Assembly: GCF_003217775.1 (NCBI RefSeq)
Contig: NZ_QJVJ01000014.1
Coordinates: 1-64,000, forward strand
Length of the DNA: 64,000 nucleotides
DNA from: Paenibacillus flagellatus
Lineage (GTDB): Bacteria > Bacillota > Bacilli > Paenibacillales > NBRC-103111
Direction of reading: 5' to 3'
Shown here: positions 17,362-26,386 of the stretch, piece by piece
Layout of the letters: every line of letters starts with the position of its first letter
Numbering within the stretch: the first letter of the stretch is position 1
Translations under genes and position numbers: made by a program
Notes under the pieces: model-generated
What the model was told of the DNA's origin: nothing
What the model saw: the letters and a program-made list of their open reading frames with translations, nothing else
The model's database searches: none

Positions 17362-18309
17362 ATGCTATACCGGAGATTGGGCGGTTCGGGACTGAAAGTG
17401 AGCGAAATCAGCCTGGGCAGCTGGTTGACGTACGGCGGATACGTAGAGAAGCAGGGCGCGATCGACACGATTCGCAAGGCTTACGAGCTGGGCGTCAATT
17501 TCTACGACACGGCCAACGTCTATATGCGGGGCGAGGCGGAGAAGGTGGTCGGCGAGGCGCTGCGAGGCTATGCGCGCGAGTCGTACGTGCTGGCCACGAA
17601 GGTATGGGGGCCGATGGGCGACGGACCGAACGACCGGGGGCTGTCCCGCAAACATATCGTCGAGCAGTGCGACGCGAGCTTGAGGCGGCTCGGCTTGGAC
17701 TACATCGACTTGTACTATTGCCACAGCATCGATCCCGATACGCCGATCGAGGAGACGCTTCGGGCGATGGACGATTTGGTGCGCCAGGGGAAAGTGCTGT
17801 ACGTCGGCGTCAGCAATTGGACGGCGGCGATGATGGCGGAGGCGGCGCATATCGCGGACCGCCGGCTGCTCGACCGGATCGTGGCGAGCCAGCCCCCTTA
17901 CAGCATGCTGAAGCGGGACATCGAGCGGGACGTCATTCCGGTCGGGGCGAAATACGGCATCGGGCAAGTCGTCTATTCGCCGCTCGCGCAAGGCGTGCTT
18001 TCCGGCAAATACAAGCCGGGCGCCGAAGTGCCGAAGGATAGCCGAGCCGGCAGCGAACGGGGAGGACAGGCGATCCAGCGCTACTTGACCGCGGACAACC
18101 TCGAGCGGGTGGAGCGGCTTCGCCGGATCGCCGACGGCCTCGGGCTTACGCTCTCGCAGCTGGCGCTTGCCTGGGTGCTGCGCGAGCCGAACGTCTCGAG
18201 CGCCATTATCGGCGCGAGCCGGCCCGAGCAGGTAGAGGAGAACGCGAAGGCTTCCGGCGTCGCGATTCCCGCCGACGCGCTGGAGGCGATCGAGGCGGCG
18301 CTGCAATAA
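17362..18309 (+). CDS. Aldo/keto reductase
   Basis: 315-residue NADPH-dependent oxidoreductase of the AKR fold, closest in style to the potassium-channel beta-subunit / L-glyceraldehyde 3-phosphate reductase branch. Catalytic residues are in place: Asp and Tyr in NFYDTANVYMRGEAE (about 47-61), Lys in VLATKVWG (about 74), and His in YYCHSIDPDTP (about 120). NADP-binding residues lie in GASRPEQVEEN near the C terminus. ATG 17362 follows GGGAGGGAAGCG. It starts 22 nt after the chemoreceptor and may be in the same transcript. Confidence 0.93.
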   Translation: MLYRRLGGSGLKVSEISLGSWLTYGGYVEKQGAIDTIRKAYELGVNFYDTANVYMRGEAEKVVGEALRGYARESYVLATKVWGPMGDGPNDRGLSRKHIVEQCDASLRRLGLDYIDLYYCHSIDPDTPIEETLRAMDDLVRQGKVLYVGVSNWTAAMMAEAAHIADRRLLDRIVASQPPYSMLKRDIERDVIPVGAKYGIGQVVYSPLAQGVLSGKYKPGAEVPKDSRAGSERGGQAIQRYLTADNLERVERLRRIADGLGLTLSQLALAWVLREPNVSSAIIGASRPEQVEENAKASGVAIPADALEAIEAALQ

Positions 18310-18435
18310 TCCGGAATGGCACGAGCCGCCATGAGGAATCGACCATTTCATCGGAATCATTTTGGTCGACCCTCCCATATCGGGCAGACGGAGCGAAACT
18401 TATGGACAGCAAGAGAACATCCCGAGGAGGAGACG

Positions 18436-19314
18436 ATGATGATGAAGAAGAAATGGGGAATCGCAGTTGTGGTAGGAGCCATGGCCAGCCAGCTGGTGGG
18501 AGCGGCGGCTATGGCGAAGCCGGATCAAGACCATAGCGGCGCGGCAGCCAAGTCGGAAACGGCGGTCGAAGCGAAGGCCGATTCGACCGTCAAGGAAAAC
18601 AACGGCAAAGCTCACGAAAACGGGCAAGGGCAGTCGGTAACCGAGGATACATACGGGTCTAAAGGCGGGCAAGGCTACAAAGGGCTGCTGAACGCCATCG
18701 AGAACGTGCAGGACAAGCCGGCCGGCGCGGTGATCGCGGAGCTGCTGCTGAGCCGCTACGATCATGTGCTGACGGCGGAGCAAAAAGCCGCTCTCGAAGC
18801 GATCGTCGAGAAGGACGAAGCGCTGACGGCGACGGCCGAGCTGCTGGAAGAGCAAGGCGAAGTGGAAGCGGCCGCCGAAGTGCAGCATGAAGCGGTTAAA
18901 GCGGACGTTACGAATCTGGAATCGTACAAGAAGCTCGGGAAGCTGTTGAACAAGCTTGGCAAAACGGGCGTGAAGCTGTACGTGAACGGCGATGTCCCGG
19001 CGTTCGAGGTCGCTCCTTTCATTCGGGACGGCAGCACGCTCGTTCCGTTCCGGGCGATCTCGGAGGCGCTGAAGGCGGACGTCGTGTGGAACGAGGACGA
19101 GCGCTCCGTGACCGTAACCCGTGACGGCATCACGGTCAAGCTGTTCGTCGACAGCACGAAGGCTTTCGTGAACGGAAACGAAGTGACGCTGGAAGTGCCG
19201 GCGGCCATCGTCGACGGCAGCACCGTCGTACCGGCCCGCTTTATTAGCGAAGCGCTGAAAGCGACCGTGGAATGGGATCAAGATACGCAATCCGTAGTCA
19301 TTTTCGAGAAATAA
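18436..19314 (+). CDS. Secreted protein with copper-amine-oxidase-like stalk domain
   Basis: 292 residues. The signal peptide (MMMKKKWGIAVVVGAMASQ) ends near AAAMA at about residue 30. A charged Ala/Glu/Lys-rich helical middle spans about 30-170. The C-terminal 110 residues hold two repeats of the stalk type (PF07833): an FxVAPFIRDGSTLVPFRAISEAL unit followed by an xVPAAIVDGSTVVPARFISEAL unit. Such domains are very common in Paenibacillus surface proteins and probably bind the cell wall or serve as spacers. The ATG at 18436 follows GAGGAGGAGACG; an upstream frame start at 18316 lacks a signal peptide. Confidence 0.88.
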   Translation: MMMKKKWGIAVVVGAMASQLVGAAAMAKPDQDHSGAAAKSETAVEAKADSTVKENNGKAHENGQGQSVTEDTYGSKGGQGYKGLLNAIENVQDKPAGAVIAELLLSRYDHVLTAEQKAALEAIVEKDEALTATAELLEEQGEVEAAAEVQHEAVKADVTNLESYKKLGKLLNKLGKTGVKLYVNGDVPAFEVAPFIRDGSTLVPFRAISEALKADVVWNEDERSVTVTRDGITVKLFVDSTKAFVNGNEVTLEVPAAIVDGSTVVPARFISEALKATVEWDQDTQSVVIFEK

Positions 19315-19330
19315 AGAGCGATCGGACCTG

Positions 19331-19368
19331 AAAAAGGCCGCTGCCGGAACGAACCGGCGGCGGCTTCT
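19331..19368. terminator. Bidirectional terminator between the stalk protein and tadA
   Basis: GCCGCTGCCGG (19337-19347) pairs with CCGGCGGCGGC (19354-19364). An A5 tract on the left supplies the T run for the minus strand (tadA); TTCTT follows on the plus strand. Confidence 0.75.
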
Positions 19369-19396
19369 TCGCGTTCCCGCAAGGCGCCGGTCGTCG

Positions 19397-20064
<668 letters not shown>

Positions 20065-20161
20065 CCATTGTAGGCGAACGGACGCCGCGAATCAAGAAGC
20101 GGGTCACGGATGGCGCGGACGGTGAATATACTGGTGGAAAACGCGATTGAGGGGGATGGTT

Positions 20162-20854
20162 ATGGGGACGGTGGACGGAAGCGGCAAAACGCCGATTCTC
20201 GGCGCGAGCGTCGCGAACGCGTTCCAGATGGGCGAATACTTGCGCAGAATCAACCCGGCGGCTCCGAATTACGCGTCGCTCTACTTGGAAATCGGGGCGA
20301 GCTACGGCGTACGCGGCGATTTGGCGTTCGCGCAGTCGCTGAAGGAGACGGGCTTCTGGCGGTTCGGAGGCTCGGTACGGGCGGAACAGAACAACTTCGC
20401 CGGTCTCGGCGCGACTAGCCGGACGGAGGGAGGAGCTTCGTTCGCGACCCCGGAGCTCGGCATCGAGGCGCAAATCCAGCACTTGTACGGCTATGCCACG
20501 ACGGCGCCGCTGCCGGGCGGCCGGCCGATCGTCGATCCGCGATTTTCGCTTTTGCAGGCGGCGGGACTTCGCGGCACGGCGCCGTACTGGGAAGATTTGA
20601 ACGGGAAATGGGCGGTGCCGGGCACGAATTACGGGCAAGACATCGTCACGCTTTGGAAAAACATCCAGGCGATGCCGGCATCTTCCGGAGGCGGCGGAAC
20701 GACGCCGGAGCCCGAAAACCCCGACGCCTGGAAGCGGGAAGCGCTCGACTGGCTCGTCCGCATGCAGCTGATCAATTCCGAGCACGACCCGGACGCTCCC
20801 GTCACGTGGGCGGAATTCGGGACGGTGCTTCGCCGACTGCGGGAAGGGCTGTGA
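20162..20854 (+). CDS. Glucosaminidase-domain protein
   Basis: 230 residues. Residues about 15-165 match the glucosaminidase domain (PF01832) that cuts N-acetylglucosaminyl bonds in peptidoglycan. FAQSLKETGFWRFGG (about 58-72) has the catalytic Glu; NNFAGLGATSRTEGGASFATPELGIEAQIQHLYGYA follows the family pattern. A short Gly/Pro linker leads to a C-terminal helical segment that looks like part of an SLH repeat. No signal peptide is visible with ATG 20162 (6 nt after GAGGGGG), nor with the in-frame starts at 20147 and 20156, so export is unexplained. The gene is bracketed by two DnaA-box clusters. Confidence 0.8.
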   Translation: MGTVDGSGKTPILGASVANAFQMGEYLRRINPAAPNYASLYLEIGASYGVRGDLAFAQSLKETGFWRFGGSVRAEQNNFAGLGATSRTEGGASFATPELGIEAQIQHLYGYATTAPLPGGRPIVDPRFSLLQAAGLRGTAPYWEDLNGKWAVPGTNYGQDIVTLWKNIQAMPASSGGGGTTPEPENPDAWKREALDWLVRMQLINSEHDPDAPVTWAEFGTVLRRLREGL

Positions 20855-20953
20855 ATAACCGCAATGAAAGCCTTGTCATGTTATTAACATGTGGATAATC
20901 GCGGGACCGAGTGAGGATAACATCCACAAGTCTGTGTATAACGCTGTGGATAA
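20850..20953. promoter_or_regulatory. DnaA-box cluster 2
   Basis: TGTGAATAA (20850-20858, overlapping the stop codon), perfect TGTGGATAA at 20890-20898 and 20945-20953, TGTGTATAA (20933-20941) and TGAGGATAA (20912-20920). Four of the five fit TTATNCACA on the minus strand. The second is preceded by the 15-bp palindrome CATGTTATTAACATG (20877-20891). It lies between the glucosaminidase gene and the ychF promoter. Confidence 0.75.
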
Positions 20954-20988
20954 CGAGCCACCTCCGCATCGGACCAATCTTCTCCCGA

Positions 20989-21017
20989 TTGTATATGGGC
21001 CGGGCGTGCTATATAAT
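20989..21017 (+). promoter_or_regulatory. ychF promoter, sigma-A type
   Basis: TTGTAT (20989-20994), 17-bp spacer, perfect TATAAT (21012-21017). Confidence 0.7.
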
Positions 21018-21060
21018 GATGGGAGTATTCAGAATGGAAGATGAGGAGTTGTTTCGTTTC

Positions 21061-22161
21061 ATGGCATTGAAAGCCGGGATTGTCGGGCTGCCGAACGTCG
21101 GCAAGTCCACGTTGTTTAACGCGATTACGCAAGCGGGGGCCGAATCGGCTAACTATCCGTTTTGTACGATAGATCCTAACGTCGGCGTCGTGGAGGTGCC
21201 GGACGAGCGGCTGCAGAAGCTGGCCGAAATCGTCGTCCCGAACCGGATCGTCCCGACCGCCTTCGAATTCGTCGACATCGCGGGCCTCGTGAAGGGCGCG
21301 AGCAAGGGCGAGGGGCTCGGCAACAAGTTTCTCGCGCACATTCGCGAGGTCGACGCGATCGTCCACGTCGTCCGCTGCTTCCAGGACGAGAACATTACGC
21401 ACGTCTCGGGCAAGGTCGACCCGATCAGCGACATCGAGACGATCAATCTCGAGCTCATTCTCGCCGATATCGAGACCGTGGAGAAGCGGATCGACCGTTC
21501 CCGCAAAAACATGAAGGGCGGCGACAAAAAGTACGCCCAGGAAGTCGAGACGCTGGAGCGGATCAAGGATGCGCTCTACGAGGACAAGCCCGCTCGGTCC
21601 GTGGAGCTGTCCGACGAGGAGAAGGCGATCGTGCGCGATCTGCACCTGCTGACGATGAAGCCGGTGCTGTACGCCGCGAACGTCAGCGAATCGGAGGCGG
21701 CCGGCGCCGACGGCAACCCGTATGTGCAAAAGGTACGCGAATATGCGGCGATCGGCGGCGCCGAGGTCGTGCCGATCAGCGCGAAGGTGGAATCGGAAAT
21801 CGCGGAGCTCGAGGGTGAGGACAAGGAGCTGTTCCTCCAGGAGCTCGGCTTGCAGGAATCCGGCTTGAACCGGCTCATCCGCGCCGCTTACAAGCTGCTC
21901 GGGCTGTATACGTATTTTACGGCCGGCGTGCAGGAGGTACGGGCGTGGACGATCCGCAAAGGGACGAAGGCGCCGCAGGCGGCGGCGGTCATCCATACCG
22001 ACTTCGAACGCGGATTCATCCGCGCCGAGGTTGTCTCCTACGACGATCTCGTAAACAGCGGCTCGATGAACGCGGCGAAGGAGAAAGGCCAGCTTCGGCT
22101 GGAGGGTAAAGAATATGTGGTGCAGGACGGAGACGTCATGCATTTCCGATTTAACGTCTAG
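21061..22161 (+). CDS. ychF: Redox-regulated ATPase YchF / EngD (OBG family)
   Basis: 366 residues, the exact family length. The P-loop GLPNVGKST starts at residue 8; DIAG is the G3 motif; the G4 position is altered to NVSE, as expected for YchF, which prefers ATP over GTP. A coiled-coil insertion lies at about 130-200, and the C-terminal TGS domain covers about 280-366. It binds ribosomes and the 70S-associated stress response. The ATG at 21061 follows GATGAGGAG and matches the family start [15 protein letters not shown]; an upstream frame start is rejected. Confidence 0.97.
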   Translation: MALKAGIVGLPNVGKSTLFNAITQAGAESANYPFCTIDPNVGVVEVPDERLQKLAEIVVPNRIVPTAFEFVDIAGLVKGASKGEGLGNKFLAHIREVDAIVHVVRCFQDENITHVSGKVDPISDIETINLELILADIETVEKRIDRSRKNMKGGDKKYAQEVETLERIKDALYEDKPARSVELSDEEKAIVRDLHLLTMKPVLYAANVSESEAAGADGNPYVQKVREYAAIGGAEVVPISAKVESEIAELEGEDKELFLQELGLQESGLNRLIRAAYKLLGLYTYFTAGVQEVRAWTIRKGTKAPQAAAVIHTDFERGFIRAEVVSYDDLVNSGSMNAAKEKGQLRLEGKEYVVQDGDVMHFRFNV

Positions 22162-22200
22162 AGGAAAGAAGACACCCGAGAGAGACGGAGGTGAAGGGAC

Positions 22201-23268
22201 ATGCTGGATCGGCTGCAAGCGTTGGCGGACCGATACGAAAAGCTGAGCGAGCTGCTTTGCGATCCGGACGTCGTGAACGATTCGAAGCGGCTCCGAGACT
22301 ATTCGAAGGAGCAGTCCGATTTGCAGGACGCCTATCAGGCGTATACGGAATATAAGAGCGTCGCGGAGCAGTACGATGCGGCGAAAGCGATGCTGAGCGA
22401 GAAGCTGGACGAGGAGATGCGCGAGCTGGTGAAGCTCGAGCTCGACGAGCTGACGGAGCGCAAGGCGAAGCTCGAGGCGGACATTCAGCTGCTGCTGCTT
22501 CCGAAAGATCCGAACGACGACAAAAACGTCATCGTCGAAATTCGCGGAGCGGCGGGCGGCGACGAGGCGGCGCTGTTCGCCGGCGACTTATACCGGATGT
22601 ACAGCCGGTATGCCGACAGTCAAGGCTGGCGGACGGAGGTGCTCGACTCGAGCGTCAGCGACCTCGGCGGCTTCAAGGAGATCGTCTTCATGATCAGCGG
22701 CAAGGGCGCTTACTCCAAGCTGAAGTTCGAGAGCGGCGCACACCGGGTGCAGCGCATCCCGACGACGGAATCGGGCGGGCGTATCCACACGTCGACGTCA
22801 ACCGTCGCGGTCATGCCGGAAGCCGAGGAGATCGAGGTCGAAATTCACGAGAACGATATCCGCATCGATACGTTTTGTTCGAGCGGTCCGGGCGGACAGT
22901 CGGTCAATACGACGAAGTCGGCGGTCCGGATCACCCATCTGCCCACGGGGCTCGTCGTCTCGTGCCAGGACGGCAAATCGCAAAACTCGAACAAGGACAA
23001 GGCGATGCAGGTGCTTCGCGCGCGGCTGTACGACAAGCTGAAGCAGGAAGAGGACGCCAAATACGCCGGCGAGCGGAAGAGCAAGGTCGGCACCGGGGAC
23101 CGGAGCGAGCGGATCCGGACGTACAATTTCCCGCAAAGCCGGGTGACGGACCATCGGATCGGCTTGACGCTGCACAAGCTCGACCAAGTGCTGAACGGCG
23201 ATTTGGAGGAAATCATCACCGCGCTTACGCTGGAAGCGCAGTCCGAGCTGCTGGAAAAAGGAGAGTAA
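22201..23268 (+). CDS. prfA: Peptide chain release factor 1
   Basis: Recognises UAA and UAG stop codons and triggers peptide release. 355 residues. GGQ at residues 231-233 ([17 protein letters not shown]) enters the peptidyl-transferase centre and is the target of PrmC. Domain 2 (about 105-200) carries the codon-reading loop. It is followed after 5 nt by prmC, the methyltransferase that modifies its GGQ glutamine; this pairing is conserved in Firmicutes. Confidence 0.98.
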   Translation: MLDRLQALADRYEKLSELLCDPDVVNDSKRLRDYSKEQSDLQDAYQAYTEYKSVAEQYDAAKAMLSEKLDEEMRELVKLELDELTERKAKLEADIQLLLLPKDPNDDKNVIVEIRGAAGGDEAALFAGDLYRMYSRYADSQGWRTEVLDSSVSDLGGFKEIVFMISGKGAYSKLKFESGAHRVQRIPTTESGGRIHTSTSTVAVMPEAEEIEVEIHENDIRIDTFCSSGPGGQSVNTTKSAVRITHLPTGLVVSCQDGKSQNSNKDKAMQVLRARLYDKLKQEEDAKYAGERKSKVGTGDRSERIRTYNFPQSRVTDHRIGLTLHKLDQVLNGDLEEIITALTLEAQSELLEKGE

Positions 23269-23273
23269 GCGGC

Positions 23274-24254
23274 ATGTACGAAGCCGACGGGAAAGACGGA
23301 CGGTCGCCGGACGTACGGGACGGGAAGCGGTCGGCAAGCACGAAAGGCGCCGGTACCGGGTCGCCTCAAGGCCCGGCGGACGCCGTCACGATTCGGGAAG
23401 CCTGCTTGCGGGCTTCTTCTTTTTTGCGAGACTGCGGGGTGGACGATCATGCGTCGTCCGCCGAATGGCTGCTGCAGCATGCGCTCGGCTTGGATCGCAG
23501 CGACTTTTTGATGCGATGGGGCGAGCCGTTTCCGATGGAACGGCACGAGGCGTGGCGGCGGATGCTGGAGCGTCGGGCGCAAGGGGAGCCGGTCCAGTAC
23601 ATTACCGGCGAACAGGAGTTTTACGGCTTGCCGTTCCGCGTGACGCCGGCGGTGCTCATTCCGCGTCAGGAGACGGAGCTGCTTGTCGAGCAGATCGTGA
23701 AGATCGGGCGGCGGATGTGGCCGAACGGCGGGCCGCTCGTCGCCGACATCGGCTGCGGAAGCGGAGCGATTCCGGTTACGATTGCGGTGCAGTGCCCCGG
23801 GTGGAACGTGACGGCTACGGACATTTCCGCCGACGCCGTCGAAGTGGCGCGCGCGAATGCCGAGGCGAACGGCGTAGGCGATCGGATCCGGTTTTATACG
23901 GGGGATTTGTTGGAGGCGTACGTCCGGGAGCGGATCCGGGTCGATATTCTCGTATCGAACCCGCCGTATATCGAGAGCGCGGACATTGCCGGCCTGCAGC
24001 GGGAAGTGCGGCTGTACGAGCCGATGCTGGCGCTGGACGGGGGGCCCGACGGCTTGCGGTTTTACCGCCGCATCCTGGAGCAGATCCGGGAGCTGCCGGC
24101 ACCGCCCGCGCTGATCGGCTTCGAGCTCGGTCAGGGGCAAGCCCGTGCCGTCGCGGAGCTGCTGCGGATCGCCGGCCATTGGGACGACATCCGGATCGTC
24201 GAGGATCTGGCGGGCATCGAGCGGCATGTGATCGGCTCTATCAAATTTTCATAG
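23274..24254 (+). CDS. prmC: Release-factor glutamine methyltransferase
   Basis: Methylates the GGQ glutamine of RF1 and RF2 with S-adenosylmethionine. 326 residues. An N-terminal helical domain is followed by a Rossmann methyltransferase with VADIGCGSGAIPV (about 157-169) and the substrate motif NPPY (229-232). The first 35 residues are a hydrophilic extension (Gly, Ser, Lys, Asp) not typical of the family, so a downstream start is possible, but the ATG at 23274 has AAAAGGAGAG 8 nt upstream. Confidence 0.96.
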   Translation: MYEADGKDGRSPDVRDGKRSASTKGAGTGSPQGPADAVTIREACLRASSFLRDCGVDDHASSAEWLLQHALGLDRSDFLMRWGEPFPMERHEAWRRMLERRAQGEPVQYITGEQEFYGLPFRVTPAVLIPRQETELLVEQIVKIGRRMWPNGGPLVADIGCGSGAIPVTIAVQCPGWNVTATDISADAVEVARANAEANGVGDRIRFYTGDLLEAYVRERIRVDILVSNPPYIESADIAGLQREVRLYEPMLALDGGPDGLRFYRRILEQIRELPAPPALIGFELGQGQARAVAELLRIAGHWDDIRIVEDLAGIERHVIGSIKFS

Positions 24255-24262
24255 ATTGCTAG

Positions 24263-24292
24263 GTTTAAGACCTCTCTTCTCCGTCGATACTG
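24263..24292 (+). promoter_or_regulatory. Sigma-F type promoter of spoIIR
   Basis: GTTTA (24263-24267) fits the -35 GYWTA; 15-bp spacer; GTCGATACTG (24283-24292) fits the -10 GGNRANANTR at all but the second base. spoIIR is known to be transcribed by sigma-F in Bacillus subtilis. Confidence 0.6.
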
Positions 24293-24320
24293 GGTACCAG
24301 GAAGACGAAAGAGAGGTTTT
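24267..24320 (+). promoter_or_regulatory. Inverted repeat masking the spoIIR ribosome binding site
   Basis: AAGACCTCTCTT (24267-24278) can pair with AAGAGAGGTTTT (24309-24320); the inner 9 bp are perfect. The 3' arm contains GAGAGG, the spoIIR ribosome binding site. The 5' arm lies upstream of the expected sigma-F start point (near 24299), so only readthrough transcripts from prmC would form it. Confidence 0.5.
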
Positions 24321-24326
24321 CGCGTT

Positions 24327-24998
24327 ATGGTGAAACGGCTGCCCTACCGATCCTACTGGATCGTCGCATTTGCCCTTATCGTGATGATGACTTGCTGGGA
24401 ATCGAACAAGACGCAAGCGGCCGTCCTCGACCCCGGCATCCCGGAGCAATCGATCCGGCTGCGCATTCTTGCCAATTCGGACGCGCCGGACGACCAGCTG
24501 GTGAAACGGCTGCTGCGCGACGAAGTCATTCGCCAAATGAGCGAATGGGTGACGGAGCCCGACGGCATCGAGGCGGCCCGAAACGCGGTTCGCTCGCACA
24601 TGACCGATCTGGAGACGCTCGTCGCGGATGTGCTGGCGGCGAACGGCTACGATTACGACTTTAAAGTCGAGCTCGGCCAAGTGCCGTTCCCGACCAAGGT
24701 ATACGGCAACAAAGTGTATCCCGCCGGCGACTACGAAGCGCTGCGCATCACGCTCGGCAAGGGAGAAGGGCAAAACTGGTGGTGCGTCCTGTTCCCGCCG
24801 CTCTGCTTCGTGGACGGCAACGCCGGCGTCGCGGTGGCGAAAAAAACGTCGGACGACGTCAAGACGGCATCCGCCGACGCGGGTGCGAACGGAGCCGGGG
24901 ACAGCCCGGCGAATGCCGACGGCCGGCCGGAAGTGAAGTTTTTCGTATGGGAAATCGTCAAAGCGATCATCGGGTTCGTCAAAGGATTACTGGCCTAA
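24327..24998 (+). CDS. spoIIR: Stage II sporulation protein R
   Basis: Secreted from the forespore into the intermembrane space, where it activates the SpoIIGA protease that processes pro-sigma-E in the mother cell. 223 residues, close to the Bacillus length. A signal/anchor segment lies at about 11-30. The conserved SpoIIR core (SIRLRILANSDAPDDQLVKR, VELGQVPFPTKVYGN, GEGQNWWCVLFPPLCF) is intact. The prfA-prmC-spoIIR order is as in Bacillus. The start ATG is 10 nt after GAGAGG. Confidence 0.95.
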   Translation: MVKRLPYRSYWIVAFALIVMMTCWESNKTQAAVLDPGIPEQSIRLRILANSDAPDDQLVKRLLRDEVIRQMSEWVTEPDGIEAARNAVRSHMTDLETLVADVLAANGYDYDFKVELGQVPFPTKVYGNKVYPAGDYEALRITLGKGEGQNWWCVLFPPLCFVDGNAGVAVAKKTSDDVKTASADAGANGAGDSPANADGRPEVKFFVWEIVKAIIGFVKGLLA

Positions 24999-25041
24999 TC
25001 GATATTCATTCCTTATTCTTAATCGGTTGTTCGAAATCGCG

Positions 25042-25070
25042 AGGGTGCGTCCGGGACGCATCCTTTTCTT
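25042..25070 (+). terminator. Terminator after spoIIR
   Basis: TGCGTC and GACGCA (25046-25061 region) form a stem, followed by CCTTTTCTT. A near copy of this hairpin and its flank lies at the start of ywlC (26353-26386). Confidence 0.6.
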
Positions 25071-26386
25071 GTTTGAAGCGTCTTCGGTCCTTGCTCGATC
25101 GCTAGTCCCTCGCGCGCGTCGTATGGCCGACGAACAGCGGTCCCTGGATGCGGATATGCTCGTAGGGCATCGTCGGGTTGGCGATGCGCCACAGCATCCG
25201 CTCCGCCGCGCGGTAGCCGGTCTCTCGGATCAACAGCTGCGGCCTCGTGAATAAGGGCGTTCCGTCGCGCTGCTCGTTCAGCATGCCGATGATCGAGACG
25301 TCCTTCGGCACGTCGAACCCGGCCGCCGCGATCACCCGGTAAGCGGGCACGACGTCGTCGTCGACGCCGACGACGACCGCATCGGGACGCAGCCGCTCCA
25401 GCTTGTCGGCCAGCCGCTCCGCCCACTGTGACGTACCGGAGCGCGAAGCCGTCAAATGGTCTTCTTCGCGGAAAGGCAGACCGTAATAGCCCATCGCCTC
25501 GATAAACGCCTGCCACCGGAGGAAGAACCCCCGCTGCCGCTTGATGTCTCCGACGTACAGGATGCGGCGGTGGCCGGTTTCCGCCAGATGACGGACCGAC
25601 AACGCGACGGCCGTATAGACGTCCCAGATGACGCTGTCCGTTTCGGCGCCGGGAGCCGGGAAATTGAACAGGATGCGGGGCAGCGGCAGCCGCAGCAGCC
25701 TCTGCTCCGTAGCGGGCGGGTGCAGGCTCGGGGCGATGAATATCCCTTCGCAGTAATGCAGCTCCCGATCCCCGATCCAGTCGTCGAGCTCGGCTTCCTT
25801 CAGCCGTTCGGGGATGAGCAGCGGGTCGATCGTATGGCCGATTTCGGCGATGCGCTCGTTCAGTCCTTCCAGCAGAAGCCGGTTGTAATTGACCGACTGT
25901 GTCGTATGGATCAGCACGAACCGGCGCTTAAGCGGCGGCCGCACGGCAATCCGGTCGACGGAAAGCTGCTGGAGCTGCTCGCGGGTCAAGTAGCCGAGCT
26001 CGCGCGCCTTCTCGACGACGAGCCGCCTCGTCTCGTGCGACATGCCGGGCTTGCCGCGCAGCGCCTTGGATACGGTCTGGACGGACAAGCCGAGCGAGGC
26101 CGCGATCGTCTCGAGCTTCACTTGCTTGCGGATCGGCATCGGCGCCGCCTCCTTTTTCCGATATCGCTTCTACCTGAAATGTACCCGATCGTCGGTGCGG
26201 GAGCAAGCGGCGGCCGGCGAAGGCCGGCGTGACAGCGGAATCGATCCGCGTTATAATGGCAACGATTAGAAGGCGCGCGGGATCGATTCCCGCAAACAGG
26301 CGGAAGCAAGGATGATTCGACTCATGACGACAATGTGGAAAGTAAATCCGGATGCGTCCCCGACGCATCCTTTCTTGCTGGAAGCG
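25046..26386 (+). repeat. Imperfect 34/35-bp direct repeats flanking the LacI-type gene
   Basis: 25046-25080 and 26353-26386 share TGCGTCC, GACGCATCC, CTTG and GAAGCG blocks in the same order and spacing, differing at only a few positions. The first copy is the spoIIR terminator region; the second is coding sequence near the ywlC start. The minus-strand lacI-type gene lies between them. Confidence 0.6.
25102..26139 (-). CDS. LacI/GalR family transcription regulator
   Basis: 345 residues. N-terminal helix-turn-helix KLETIAASLGLSVQTVSKALRGKPGMSHETR (about 8-38) with the LacI hinge helix region after it. Residues 70-345 are a periplasmic-binding-protein-type sugar domain. The ligand is unknown and no sugar transport or catabolic gene is adjacent. 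It interrupts the conserved spoIIR-ywlC order, on the opposite strand and between two similar 35-bp sequences, so it looks like a later insertion. Confidence 0.93.
   Translation of the reverse strand: MPIRKQVKLETIAASLGLSVQTVSKALRGKPGMSHETRRLVVEKARELGYLTREQLQQLSVDRIAVRPPLKRRFVLIHTTQSVNYNRLLLEGLNERIAEIGHTIDPLLIPERLKEAELDDWIGDRELHYCEGIFIAPSLHPPATEQRLLRLPLPRILFNFPAPGAETDSVIWDVYTAVALSVRHLAETGHRRILYVGDIKRQRGFFLRWQAFIEAMGYYGLPFREEDHLTASRSGTSQWAERLADKLERLRPDAVVVGVDDDVVPAYRVIAAAGFDVPKDVSIIGMLNEQRDGTPLFTRPQLLIRETGYRAAERMLWRIANPTMPYEHIRIQGPLFVGHTTRARD

Noticed and set aside
20989-21060. A chromosomal origin at the DnaA-box clusters
   Set aside because: No dnaA or dnaN is nearby and no AT-rich unwinding region is seen; the rRNA-guaB neighbourhood implies oriC is to the left of the window.
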